Notes: generated from the letters alone by a model not told the origin. A stretch of 25,236 nucleotides of DNA from a virus (IMGVR_UViG_3300014501_000068:1-25236), one strand, 5' to 3'; shown: positions 1-7,149, counted from the stretch's first letter. Numbers and translations: made by a program.

Positions 1-1347
1 GTAGTTCGTCACCTCGTAGATGCCGCCCAGGATGAATCCCTGAGACGCGCCGCTGGTGCCGGTGATGTTCGCGTTGATGACGATAGGCGCAGCGTCAGAA
101 TCCGAGCAGCCGCAGTCATCGCAGGTGCCCTCGTTCGGGCCGAGGACCGGGCCGTTGCAGCCCGAGTTGAAGATTGCGATGTGCCGGATGCGCGAGTAGA
201 TATTGTCGTGACCGTGCGATCCGTAGCCCTGGAACAGCCCGTTGGGGTCAGCGGTGAAGAAGCCGCCTGCCGTGGACGTGACGTTGTTGACCGTGTTCGT
301 CGCCGTCGCGGTGATCGTGACGGAGGTCGCCGAGTTGAACCCGTTGATCGCCCCGATGAGCGTTGCGCCTGCCGCACCTGCGCCGGGGATAGCGACGGTG
401 TACCCGTTCGAGGCCGCCATGGCCGCCGTGAAGATCGGCGTGGTCGAGGTAACGGTGCTGCCCATCGCGGTGATCGAGCCAGAGAAGATGTAGCCCGCGC
501 CGCCCCAAATGACGGCGTCTTGGACGCACGCGGTTCCTGAGTTGTTTTGATTCCCGATGAACCCGAGGTGGTGGTAGTAGACGTTGGTGTTGGTGAACTG
601 GATGAACGGGATATTGGCCGTTCCGCCGTTGGTGATCGTGAGGTGGTCGATCTCCAAATAGCCGTTGCCGCGCGTGTCCACGAACGACGCCACGCCTGTG
701 TTCGCGCGACAGTCGATGATCGAGCCCTGCGGGATGAGCTTGACGCCCTTGACCAGCGTGTTGATGCCGTTGCGCGCCGGCCCGACCCCGAACAACCGAA
801 TCGGCGGTTGGTAGGGCGTAACGCCATGCACGTCGCCGAGCACGTACGGCACGGTCAAGACTTGCGACAGGTAGTACGCAACCGGCGGGATCGGGAAGTA
901 GACTTGTCCACCACCGATCGCAGCGGCAGCGTTGATCGCGGCTTGGATCGCCGGGTAGTCGTCGTTGGGATAGCCCAGCCCCGTCGCATTGAACGGGAAC
1001 GACATGACGTTGAAAAACGGGGAGGTTGCGCTCGACGGGATCGGCTGATACGAAAGCCCCGACCCTGTCGAGGTGAGAACGTACCCGTTCGGGCCGACCG
1101 CCGTGAGGGCCGTGCCGCCTTCGTCAATCGGGACGGGGATATCGGTAACGGCCTGACCGACGCCGAAGGACGACGCGGGAACCTGCACTGTCTGCCCGTT
1201 GCGGAACACCGGCACAGCGTCGGACGGCACCGCTGCAACGCCGTTGGGAAGCTCGATGATCGTTGCATCCGCCCGTGGCGCACCCTGCGACAAGCGAATA
1301 GCCGCTTCGAGGGCGGCATCGTCAAGTCGGCGCAGCCAGGGCGTCAT
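1..1347 (-). CDS. Tail spike / pectate-lyase-like beta-helix protein, C-terminus cut by window edge
   Basis: The minus-strand frame is open from ATG at 1347 to the left edge (449 codons) with no stop, so only the N-terminal part is present. Residues about 1-110 form a leader likely to attach to the virion. Around residues 129-152 the pattern DDYPAIQAAINAA followed by GGGQVYFP is the signature that opens right-handed parallel beta-helix domains of the pectate-lyase superfamily, common in phage tail spikes that bind or degrade host surface polysaccharide. The rest is rich in Asn, Thr, Gly and Ile, as expected of beta-helix coils. A Cys cluster (TCDDCGC) lies about 40 residues before the edge. 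The start lies 4 bases after the stop of the preceding small gene. Fold and virion role are inferred from the motif; the polysaccharide substrate cannot be read. Confidence 0.82.
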   Translation of the reverse strand, partial: MTPWLRRLDDAALEAAIRLSQGAPRADATIIELPNGVAAVPSDAVPVFRNGQTVQVPASSFGVGQAVTDIPVPIDEGGTALTAVGPNGYVLTSTGSGLSYQPIPSSATSPFFNVMSFPFNATGLGYPNDDYPAIQAAINAAAAIGGGQVYFPIPPVAYYLSQVLTVPYVLGDVHGVTPYQPPIRLFGVGPARNGINTLVKGVKLIPQGSIIDCRANTGVASFVDTRGNGYLEIDHLTITNGGTANIPFIQFTNTNVYYHHLGFIGNQNNSGTACVQDAVIWGGAGYIFSGSITAMGSTVTSTTPIFTAAMAASNGYTVAIPGAGAAGATLIGAINGFNSATSVTITATATNTVNNVTSTAGGFFTADPNGLFQGYGSHGHDNIYSRIRHIAIFNSGCNGPVLGPNEGTCDDCGCSDSDAAPIVINANITGTSGASQGFILGGIYEVTNY

Positions 1348-1351
1348 CGCG

Positions 1352-1540
1352 TCAGTCCTTGTCGCGAATCCGGCCGCGCGTGTTCTTGGGCACCCCGCCG
1401 ATGTCTACAAACGACCCGTCCGTGATCGCGAGGCGCTTGGTCATCCCTGAATAGACTCCGCTCGGATTGACGAGCGTGTCTTTCTCAGCCGTTTTTGGTC
1501 CGGCCCGCGCCTTCTTGAATTGATCGTTCATGCTCGGCAT
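1352..1540 (-). CDS. Small basic hypothetical protein (62 aa)
   Basis: Unrecognised protein rich in Lys, Arg and Gly, with no membrane segment or Cys motif. A second in-frame ATG three codons later (MNDQFKK) is an equally good start. Its 5' end overlaps the upstream 87-aa gene by about 50 bases in another frame, and it ends just before the tail-spike start, so the three are probably translated from one late transcript. Its place between the structural cluster and the spike suggests a minor virion or assembly role, but this is position only. Confidence 0.6.
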   Translation of the reverse strand: MPSMNDQFKKARAGPKTAEKDTLVNPSGVYSGMTKRLAITDGSFVDIGGVPKNTRGRIRDKD

Positions 1541-1748
1541 CGGGCTTCTCCGTTTCGGGCGGTTCGAGGTCAGCGGGGTCCGGGGCGGTGAATGAGCCGT
1601 TCTGCGAAATGAGGTTGGCGAGCGCGTACACTAGCCGATTGCACACCCCGCACGCGCCGGTCAGTTTCTTCGCGCCACGCGGCCCGCTGCACATGACGAG
1701 CGTTGCATCCGCCGGACAATGCGCGCCGACCGTGAGCGTGTCAGGCAC
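1485..1748 (-). CDS. Cys4 putative zinc-binding small protein (87 aa)
   Basis: GTG start at 1748, chosen because it overlaps the stop of the upstream 114-aa gene by 8 bases, like other junctions here. Cysteines at residues 11, 20, 33 and 36 (the last pair in GACGVCNR) could form one zinc site. After about residue 50 the chain is a polar, Pro/Glu-rich tail. The frame stays open upstream of this GTG, so a longer product is possible but would overlap the neighbour heavily. Function is unknown; it belongs to the late structural transcript. Confidence 0.6.
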   Translation of the reverse strand: MPDTLTVGAHCPADATLVMCSGPRGAKKLTGACGVCNRLVYALANLISQNGSFTAPDPADLEPPETEKPDAEHERSIQEGAGRTKNG

Positions 1749-2085
1749 TTGGCTCTGCCGGGACGACTCCTCCCGTGGGCGGGTCCGCATTCACGAACTC
1801 GCCAGGCGGAACGGGAGTCGGCTCGCCCCACGTCGGCGTGGGCGCCGTGTACGGCGGGGGGCTGACGGCGATTTCCGGTTCGGGCTGCGGGTTCTTGACC
1901 TGCACGTACGTCGGCGCAGCAACGGGGTTGCCGTTGATCGCTACGCGCTCGATGCGGTGGTTCGGTGCCGTGACCGTGTGGCCGAGCGCGCAACGTCCGG
2001 TGAGTACCGCGTCGTCATAGTCGCCCGAACAGGCCGTGAGGGTGCCGCACGACGGGCAAGAAACGCCTACGCTTTTCTCAGCCAC
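1741..2085 (-). CDS. Zinc-ribbon-like protein with Pro-rich tail (114 aa)
   Basis: GTG start at 2085, overlapping the end of the 47-aa gene by 8 bases. The N-terminal third has CPSCG (Cys 10 and 13), a further Cys at 19, then Cys 32 and His 36 in GRCALGH, giving a credible zinc-ribbon. From about residue 67 to the end the chain is dominated by Pro, Thr and Glu with PPPY and TPTPTW-like runs, so it is probably an unstructured tail. No family assignment is possible. Its neighbours suggest a minor structural or assembly protein. Confidence 0.68.
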   Translation of the reverse strand: MAEKSVGVSCPSCGTLTACSGDYDDAVLTGRCALGHTVTAPNHRIERVAINGNPVAAPTYVQVKNPQPEPEIAVSPPPYTAPTPTWGEPTPVPPGEFVNADPPTGGVVPAEPSA

Positions 2086-2221
2086 AGTTCAACGCCTCGC
2101 GCAGTTGAGCGACGGTGACCCGCACCGTCTGCCCGCCGACGACCATGAGCACCAGGTCTTCGTCGCTGATCGCCACTCCGGGCGTCGGTAGGTCTCGGAT
2201 GAGTGTGCCGTTCTCTGCCAC
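2078..2221 (-). CDS. Small hypothetical protein (47 aa)
   Basis: GTG start at 2221, two bases after the TAA of the 224-aa gene; the stop overlaps the start of the 114-aa zinc-ribbon gene. The translation has a sensible composition: VVGGQTVRVTVAQLREAL reads as a beta strand followed by an amphipathic helix. Small proteins ending in a helix of this type are common next to phage structural genes, but no function can be named. It is supported by tight packing and by the absence of a better frame in the gap it fills. Confidence 0.6.
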   Translation of the reverse strand: MAENGTLIRDLPTPGVAISDEDLVLMVVGGQTVRVTVAQLREALNCG

Positions 2222-2223
2222 GG

Positions 2224-2898
2224 TTATTTGCCGCCCTTCGCATCGGTGAGGCCCTTGACGTACCCGAGCGTCTCGGACATTTGCCGGCGGATCGCCGACA
2301 GTTCTTCGTCCCGAGCAGACAGTTCCGCCGCATGACGCGCGCGCTCGCCGTCGAGCGTCTCAGGCGTCACGAAGTTCTCTTTCTCAGGGTCCCACTCGCC
2401 GATGCCGTACAGCTTGTGCAGCCGGATCGGCGCCTCTTCGGTCCCGTCCGAGTTCAGGATCGTCACCGTCACGTCAGGTGAGCGGTTGTGTCCCGTCTTT
2501 CGCATGTCGGGCTTCTGGTCGCCGCCGACCATCGGCCAGCCGTAGCGATTGAGGTACCGCTCTTTTTCCGTGCGGAAGAAGGCGCGCAATTCCTCACGCC
2601 GCTTGTCGTCCGCCGTGCGAATCTCTTGCAGCACCGAGAACGGGCCGAAGTACGCCTGCGCTTTGCCCAACGGCTGGATAACGCTCTCGCCCGGCCGAAG
2701 CAGGATGAGAGACGGCCGCGAGCCGTTCCCGACGTACCACGGAAGCGGCACGACCCGTTCCGGTTCGGGCCGGTCAGCTTTCCAATCGGCTGCGAGCGTG
2801 ATGCGGACTTGCTTCTCGGGCTCGACGACACCACGAGCGCGGTCTACCGCTTCTTGGCTGTCGAGTGCTTCGAGGTCGTAGTCGAGTTGTGCGCTCAT
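2224..2898 (-). CDS. Structural-region hypothetical protein (224 aa)
   Basis: ATG at 2898 forms an ATGA overlap with the stop of the 331-aa gene, so the two are translationally coupled. The protein is soluble, with a mixed alpha/beta N-terminal region (PWYVGNGSRPSLILLRPGE) and a C-terminal 50 residues predicted as coiled coil (ERARHAAELSARDEELSAIR). No family is recognised. The position two genes after the capsid protein suggests a virion-associated or head-completion role; this is inference from order only. Confidence 0.75.
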   Translation of the reverse strand: MSAQLDYDLEALDSQEAVDRARGVVEPEKQVRITLAADWKADRPEPERVVPLPWYVGNGSRPSLILLRPGESVIQPLGKAQAYFGPFSVLQEIRTADDKRREELRAFFRTEKERYLNRYGWPMVGGDQKPDMRKTGHNRSPDVTVTILNSDGTEEAPIRLHKLYGIGEWDPEKENFVTPETLDGERARHAAELSARDEELSAIRRQMSETLGYVKGLTDAKGGK

Positions 2899-3890
2899 AG
2901 TACGTTCGGGACCACCATCGCGGGGATGACGCCCTTGTAGCCGGTACCGCTAGCGAGGTTCGCAGCGCCTGCCGTCGAGACGGTGCCGCCCGTGGACGAG
3001 ACCGCGAAGGTGAGCGAGTTGGCGACCATGCCGGAGATCGAGATTTGGAAGGACGAGTAGACGCTCGTGCCTGAGCCGAAGTTCACCGTGAACGGGGTTG
3101 CGAGTGCGTTGACCGTGATGGTCACGACGCCCGCGACTTGCGTTGCGGTGAAATACTGCGAGAACGATGGGACGCCGTTGAGGTACGTCACCAGCGCGAG
3201 CGCCGCCGTGGTGACCGTTGCGGCTTGCGCCGAGGTCAACGGAGGCGTCGTCCAAGTGATCGTCTGCGCGGTACCCGGTGCGGTCGAGACGTACGGCGAC
3301 TGAATGGTCACCGAGAGGGTATCGCCGACCGCAGGCGTTCCCGTGAGGGTGTCCGTCTGCGAGGCCTGTGCGAGCGCCGCGGCAGTCAGCGACGAGCCGA
3401 TCCCGGACGCCGGAAGCAGCGCATTGGCTGCGTAGCCGGATGCGCCCGCCGCGGTCGTAGCAGCCACGCCTTGGACGTAGCCTGCCGTACCACGTGACGG
3501 AACGAGCGGGATGCCGTTGGTGACCGTGACCGCACCCGTGCCCGACTGATCGAGGGCCACGCTGGGATGGAAGCCCCAGATGACCGTATCGACCATCTCG
3601 GTCCCGGTCGAAATGAGCGCTGTCGTGGGTGAGACGTAGGACGGCACGCCGATCGATCCGTTGAAGCCTGCCCACGCTTCCGAGACGAAGCCGCGAATGA
3701 GTTGCTGCGCTGCGCCGGTTCCCGCGAGAGCGACGGTCTTCATATCCGGCTGCGTCTGCAAGTCCACCGATGGGCACACGACCAGCGCGCCCAAGAAGAA
3801 CGTCGTGTTGATCGCCGGGCGATAGTTGAACTCGGCCCGCAGGTAATCGCGGTACTGGTTGCCGAGATCGGAAACGTCTGGGAACCCCAT
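2895..3890 (-). CDS. Probable virion structural protein, beta-rich (331 aa)
   Basis: ATG at 3890 directly follows the stop of the 64-aa gene. Residues about 1-130 look like a folded domain (MGFPDVSDLGNQYRDYLRAE, then AINTTFFLGALVVCP). The remaining 200 residues are rich in Ala, Thr, Gly, Ser and Val in alternating patterns such as SVTIQSP and AGVVTITVNA, typical of beta-sandwich surface or tail proteins. Size, composition and place just downstream of the major capsid gene suggest an abundant virion component such as a decoration, fiber-like or tail protein. The exact role is not visible. Confidence 0.75.
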   Translation of the reverse strand: MGFPDVSDLGNQYRDYLRAEFNYRPAINTTFFLGALVVCPSVDLQTQPDMKTVALAGTGAAQQLIRGFVSEAWAGFNGSIGVPSYVSPTTALISTGTEMVDTVIWGFHPSVALDQSGTGAVTVTNGIPLVPSRGTAGYVQGVAATTAAGASGYAANALLPASGIGSSLTAAALAQASQTDTLTGTPAVGDTLSVTIQSPYVSTAPGTAQTITWTTPPLTSAQAATVTTAALALVTYLNGVPSFSQYFTATQVAGVVTITVNALATPFTVNFGSGTSVYSSFQISISGMVANSLTFAVSSTGGTVSTAGAANLASGTGYKGVIPAMVVPNVL

Positions 3891-4085
3891 CTACTTGCGA
3901 TCCTTCGTGCGGGTGATCGTACGCCCGTTCCACAGCGTACCGGGCTGCGTCGGGTAGCCGCCCGAATAGTCGTGCGGCTCCATCGCACCTTTCGATGCGG
4001 TTTGGATGTCGGCGAGCTTCACGTTCCCGGCGGCCGGTTTGGTGAAGGAGCTATCGCCGCCTTTGCTAGTCTTCTTGCTTGCCAT
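3891..4085 (-). CDS. Small hypothetical protein after capsid gene (64 aa)
   Basis: ATG at 4085 is preceded on the minus strand by a GGTAGGAG ribosome-binding sequence, and the stop abuts the next start. The protein is Lys/Ser/Gly-rich and basic (MASKKTSKGGDSSF, ending RTITRTKDRK), with no hydrophobic segment, and is probably poorly structured. Its position directly after the major capsid gene is usual for small head-decoration or connector-associated proteins, but nothing in the sequence proves that role. Confidence 0.7.
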   Translation of the reverse strand: MASKKTSKGGDSSFTKPAAGNVKLADIQTASKGAMEPHDYSGGYPTQPGTLWNGRTITRTKDRK

Positions 4086-4104
4086 GTTGCTGTGTTGCTC
4101 CTAC

Positions 4105-5064
4105 CTATCCATTAGAGATATTTTGGTAAACGCCGGTCGCGCTCGGTTTCCGGACCTGGAAATTCCCCGCGGAAAAAACGTGACCCGTATCTACGTCTTG
4201 ATTCGTCGGCCGCGAGAACCCGTCGAACTCGAAGTTGCGCTCGCGGTGCAGCATCAGCCACTCGTGATCGAGGTTGTGGAAGTTCATCGTCCCGGACGGC
4301 TGCGCCGAATCGTCGACCAGGGGTGAGCCCTGGAAGGCGATGTTCTTGAAGCCGAGGTTGCCGAGTTCGTCATCGACGAACCACTCTTGCGGCGTGAGCA
4401 GACCCCAGTACGAAGCGTAGCCGGTCTTCGTCGCCGAAATGAGGTGAATGCGCTCTTCGTCCGTCTTGCACGCCATCCAGAGCGTCATCATCGAGGCGGT
4501 TGAGAGCGCCGTCGCGGTGCCCGGATTGAAGACTTGCGCCTGCCACCACGGATTCTGAATCCGGTCGATGCCGAGGTACACTTGCTGACCCGCGGCGTTC
4601 TGCACGCCCGCGCCAAGGCCGTCCCAGTCCTTGCCGCCGTTACCCGAGCCGTTCGCGAACACTTGCGAGCCCATCTTGTCGAAGATCGCCATGTACGCGG
4701 ATTCGATCTTGTTCTTCACGAGGTCGAGTTGCGCCGTGCGGCCCGAGGCCCGCAGCTTGTCCATCGCCACGATGGTGACGGAGACTTGCATCTGCTTCCA
4801 CGGAATCTGCGATGAGGTGAACTCGTTCTGCGGATCGGTCGGCAGTACGTCGGCACCCGCGTAGGTAATCGCCGTCTGATTCGGCTGCGAAAGCAGCGGC
4901 TGCGCGATGATGGACCCGCCGTCGATGAGATGCAGGCGCTTCTTTGAACGCAGCACACCGAGAATCGGCTTCGCTTGATACCGCTGGTCGACGATAGTCG
5001 GAATGACGTAGCGATCCGCGAAGGTGTTGATCTCGTCTGTGCTCAGGAACGGAATCTGTGGAAT
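4105..5064 (-). CDS. Major capsid protein (HK97-fold type), apparent ATT start
   Basis: The product (319 aa from ATT at 5064) builds the capsid shell. The pattern HLIDGGSIIAQPLLSQ, then a TYAGADVLPT loop, then IPWKQMQVSVTIVAMDKLR and a long helix (LDLVKNKIESAYMAIFDKMG) matches the N-terminal half of many HK97-fold phage capsid proteins that follow a scaffold gene. The first in-frame ATG (4956) would remove 36 residues of clear coding sequence, including FLSTDEINTFADRY, which looks like the usual N-terminal helix. No ATG, GTG or TTG lies at the true beginning, but ATT at 5064 sits 8 bases after a perfect AGGAGG. An ATG there would give MPQIPFL. The gene follows the scaffold-like gene by 33 bases and ends with TAG. 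Confidence 0.88.
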   Translation of the reverse strand: MPQIPFLSTDEINTFADRYVIPTIVDQRYQAKPILGVLRSKKRLHLIDGGSIIAQPLLSQPNQTAITYAGADVLPTDPQNEFTSSQIPWKQMQVSVTIVAMDKLRASGRTAQLDLVKNKIESAYMAIFDKMGSQVFANGSGNGGKDWDGLGAGVQNAAGQQVYLGIDRIQNPWWQAQVFNPGTATALSTASMMTLWMACKTDEERIHLISATKTGYASYWGLLTPQEWFVDDELGNLGFKNIAFQGSPLVDDSAQPSGTMNFHNLDHEWLMLHRERNFEFDGFSRPTNQDVDTGHVFSAGNFQVRKPSATGVYQNISNG

Positions 5065-5078
5065 GGCCCTATCCTCCT
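5062..5078 (-). promoter_or_regulatory. Strong ribosome binding site leading to ATT start of capsid gene
   Basis: On the minus strand the sequence reads AGGAGG, an 8-base spacer, then ATT. The reading frame is closed 15 bases upstream of the ATT by a TAG, so initiation must lie within GAG GAT AGG GCC ATT or further in. ATT is the only codon one base away from ATG at the right distance. This Shine-Dalgarno sequence is among the strongest in the window. Confidence 0.75.
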
Positions 5079-5097
5079 AGGATCGCTGTGGCGCTCA

Positions 5098-6186
5098 TCA
5101 TGAGAACCTGTCGGCGGGAACGTCGCGGGCAAACGCCTCGACGGCTTCGTTGAGGTCGGTGAACACTTTGCGCTTGATCTGCTTCGTGCGCGTGGGGTTG
5201 GGCTCGGCGCCTTGCGTGCCGAGAATCGGGCCGACTTCTGGTTGTGGCGTCGGCTGCGTGGTGCGGGCGATGGAGAGCGCGTCGTAGATCGACGCCTTGA
5301 GTGCCAGCGCGTCGAGCAGCCACGGACGATTGCCGTTGGGAAAGTTCGCAGCCTTGGCTTGCGAGTACAACGCCTGCGAGGTCAGCACGAGGTCCTGAAG
5401 CAGACCCTTGTCTGTCGCGAGCATCGGGTACTTCTGCGTTGCCGTAGCGAGGTCGCGGTTCATCGCGTCCGTGCCCTCGCGCTGCATCTGCGCCGTGCGC
5501 CACTCGTTGAGTTCTTTTACCTGCTGCGCCATGACCGGATCGACCGCGGGCTTCGCGGGAGCCGGAGCTTCGTTACCCGGTTGCTTGTCGAAGAAGGCGG
5601 AGCACTGCTGGAGATACTCGGCCTTGGCCGGATTCTGGAGCACCGACTCGAACAGTTGCGCCGTCTCGGGCTGACGGGCGAGCGTTTCGAGAATCGGTTG
5701 CCACGCCTCTTTGGCTTCGGCCAGCGGCATCCCGAACAGTTGCTTGTAGCCCTCGGCCTCGGCTTTGAGGGGAGCGAGTTGGGTACGCTGCGTCTCGCGC
5801 TCTTGAAGAGCGGTGACGATCTGCGCTCGCGTCCACTCGTTGCCTTCGGCCAGCGCGATCTTCTCGTCCGCTGCGTACGTCGGTTTCGTGACGGGCTGCT
5901 CGACGGCGGGCTTGCCTGGCTCCGTGGCGACGGGCTCCGCTTTGGTCGGCTCGACGCCCGGCTTGGGCGGAACCTTCGTCTCGGGCTCGGACGGCTTGAC
6001 GACGGGCTCGGTCGCGACTGGCTCACTCGACGGCTTCTCGGCCGGAGCGGGCTTCTCGGGATTCTCCGCCATGAACCGCTCGGTCGCGGTATCCAACGCC
6101 AAAGTCGCCTGCTCGGGAGCGGGCGAGGGTTCGGGGGATTTGCCGTTGACCGGGAGCGGGTCCAGACCGGGCTTCTTCTCAGCCAT
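5098..6186 (-). CDS. Probable capsid scaffold protein (362 aa)
   Basis: ATG at 6186. Residues about 1-105 are low-complexity and dominated by Pro, Glu, Ala and Lys (repeats like EPVATEP and KPAVEQP), so disordered. Residues about 115-260 are helical (IVTALQERETQRTQLAPLKA onward) with coiled-coil character. The C-terminus is short and basic (RTKQIKRKVFTDL), as in scaffold proteins that bind the capsid interior. Position between portal and capsid genes, size and composition all fit an internal scaffold that guides procapsid assembly and is then lost. There is no protease motif. Assignment rests on composition and order, not on a sequence signature. Confidence 0.75.
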   Translation of the reverse strand: MAEKKPGLDPLPVNGKSPEPSPAPEQATLALDTATERFMAENPEKPAPAEKPSSEPVATEPVVKPSEPETKVPPKPGVEPTKAEPVATEPGKPAVEQPVTKPTYAADEKIALAEGNEWTRAQIVTALQERETQRTQLAPLKAEAEGYKQLFGMPLAEAKEAWQPILETLARQPETAQLFESVLQNPAKAEYLQQCSAFFDKQPGNEAPAPAKPAVDPVMAQQVKELNEWRTAQMQREGTDAMNRDLATATQKYPMLATDKGLLQDLVLTSQALYSQAKAANFPNGNRPWLLDALALKASIYDALSIARTTQPTPQPEVGPILGTQGAEPNPTRTKQIKRKVFTDLNEAVEAFARDVPADRFS

Positions 6187-6259
6187 CGAATCTTTCGTCA
6201 GAAATGAGAGTGCGAGGCGGAGGAGCCCGTTGCCTGACTCCGCCGCCCCTGTGCGCTAC

Positions 6260-6385
6260 CTAGCGCCGCGACTTGCGAGAACCGCGACGCCCCCGTCGTC
6301 CGACGCCGCGCTTACCGCGCTTCATCGCACGCTCTTCGTGCTTGGAACCTTTGCGCTTGCCGCGCTTGCGACCACGCTTTGCCAT
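6260..6385 (-). CDS. Extremely basic Arg/Lys/Gly microprotein (41 aa)
   Basis: ATG at 6385 is preceded by GGGAGAGGAGGAGCACAAC, a very strong ribosome-binding region. The 41 residues contain 22 Arg or Lys, 8 Gly and only two acidic residues (MAKRGRKRGKRKGSKHEERA in the first half, RRGRRGSRKSRR at the end). Such a chain would be disordered and would bind nucleic acid or the acidic scaffold. It is the first gene after a terminator and before the scaffold and capsid genes. Protamine-like DNA packing or RNA binding are possible roles, but no family is recognised. Shadow reading in GC-rich DNA can give Arg-rich peptides; the strong binding site and lack of a competing frame argue that it is real. 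Confidence 0.65.
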   Translation of the reverse strand: MAKRGRKRGKRKGSKHEERAMKRGKRGVGRRGRRGSRKSRR

Positions 6386-6470
6386 GTTGTGCTCCTCCTC
6401 TCCCAAGATTTCGAGGGGGAGCGTACCGCGCGGCTGTCCGAGCGGGCGTTGGGGGCGCCCCGCGCAACGG

Positions 6471-6498
6471 GAAAAGGCCCGGCTTGTTAGGCCGAGCC
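6471..6498 (-). terminator. Rho-independent terminator (leftward)
   Basis: On the minus strand an 8-bp stem (GGCTCGGC with GCCGGGCC, one G-T pair), loop CTAACAA, is followed at once by TTTTCCCG. This is a classic intrinsic terminator shape acting on leftward transcription. It lies upstream of the basic 41-aa gene, so it would stop or attenuate transcription before the scaffold and capsid genes. Confidence 0.7.
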
Positions 6499-6660
6499 CT
6501 CAGCAATCCGCGTTTCGGCAGACCGCACCGATGTGCTCCATCACCAGTTTCACCTACCGGCTCTTCGCCGCGCCCTGTCATGGGCGGAGGTCTACGGGGT
6601 ACCTTCCCTCGCTCTCTCGGTTCAGCCGTTTTCAGGCCCCAGCGTGCGTGATCGCTCCTA
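6476..6660 (-). ncRNA. Candidate structured RNA or attenuated leader between two terminators
   Basis: About 185 bases of minus-strand sequence with no good reading frame lie between an extended -10 element and the terminator at 6471-6498. Visible helices include GCAC-AUCG-GUGC, GCCC-AUGACA-GGGC, CCGGU with ACUGG, and a longer-range AGACC with GGUCU pairing that encloses them. The 5' CCCGG could also pair with the terminator's CCGGG arm and undo the hairpin. It could be a small RNA, a regulated leader of the capsid operon, or simply spacer. I recognise no known riboswitch or RNA family. The fold was drawn by hand only. Confidence 0.35.
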
Positions 6661-6665
6661 CCGGG

Positions 6666-6674
6666 ATTTTAGCA
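6666..6674 (-). promoter_or_regulatory. Possible extended -10 promoter (leftward)
   Basis: The minus strand reads TGCTAAAAT, which matches an extended -10 element (TGn followed by TAAAAT). No good -35 hexamer is found at 16-18 bases upstream. It sits just downstream of one terminator hairpin and about 170 bases upstream of the next, so transcription from here would make the intervening RNA and perhaps the capsid operon. Confidence 0.35.
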
Positions 6675-6687
6675 CGGTTCACGACAC

Positions 6688-6723
6688 GAAAGAACCCCGG
6701 AGAATGGCCGTACTCCGAGGTTC
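6688..6723 (-). terminator. Terminator-like hairpin after 126-aa gene (leftward)
   Basis: On the minus strand GAACCTCGGAG pairs over 11 bases (one G-T) with CTCCGGGGTTC across a 10-base loop, then TTTC follows. The T-run is short, so strength is uncertain. A second small hairpin (CTCTCG, TTGG, CGAGAG at 6729-6744) lies just upstream. Both follow the stop at 6769 and would end the packaging/portal transcript. Confidence 0.55.
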
Positions 6724-6768
6724 CGTCGCTCTCGCCAACGAGAGGGCTTCAGCCTACCACGTCGGCGA

Positions 6769-7149
6769 CTACATCGGCCCCGGTCCGCCCGATTCTGAGA
6801 GGTCCGTGGTCGCGGGCTCCGGCGCTCCGGGAACGCTGGGCGACGTGGGCGGGGCGGATGGGTCCGATGCGCTCGCCGTGGCCGCTTGCTTCAGCCCGTC
6901 GATTGTCGCATCGAGCATCGGCTTGAGCGCGGGGTAGTGCGAGGACGCCTCCCGCAGAGCAAGGATCGCCTGATCCGCCGCTGCTTTCGACTGGACTGAG
7001 GGATCGCCCACGGGCATCTGGCCGATTCCGGTCGGGGGCGGCGGCAAGCCGGGCAGCGGGGGCGGAGCACCGAGTCCGACGCCGTGCGCTGCGGGTGGTG
7101 CGCCGAGCCCGCCTCCGCCGAGGGCTCCGAGTTGAGGACCGTATCCCAT
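6769..7149 (-). CDS. Gly/Pro-rich hypothetical protein (126 aa)
   Basis: ATG at 7149 with an AGG-containing binding site, 21 bases after the portal stop. The N-terminal 45 residues are Gly, Pro and Leu rich (GAPPPLPGLPPPP) and surely disordered. Residues about 50-90 form one amphipathic helical region (KAAADQAILALREASSHYPA, then LDATIDGLKQAA). The tail is Ser/Pro/Ala-rich. Position right after the portal suggests a portal- or capsid-associated accessory, perhaps assisting assembly. No family is recognised. It is the last gene before a terminator hairpin. Confidence 0.65.
   Translation of the reverse strand: MGYGPQLGALGGGGLGAPPAAHGVGLGAPPPLPGLPPPPTGIGQMPVGDPSVQSKAAADQAILALREASSHYPALKPMLDATIDGLKQAATASASDPSAPPTSPSVPGAPEPATTDLSESGGPGPM

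Noticed and set aside
547-1425. Long plus-strand open frame opposite the tail spike
   Set aside because: Composition is dominated by Arg, Asp and Val, as antisense readings of GC-rich genes are; the minus strand holds the beta-helix motif.
6471-6660. Known riboswitch or RNase P-like RNA in the capsid leader
   Set aside because: Fragments such as GAGGGAA and GGUGAAA recall cobalamin-riboswitch and RNase P pieces, but the conserved cores and overall size do not match.
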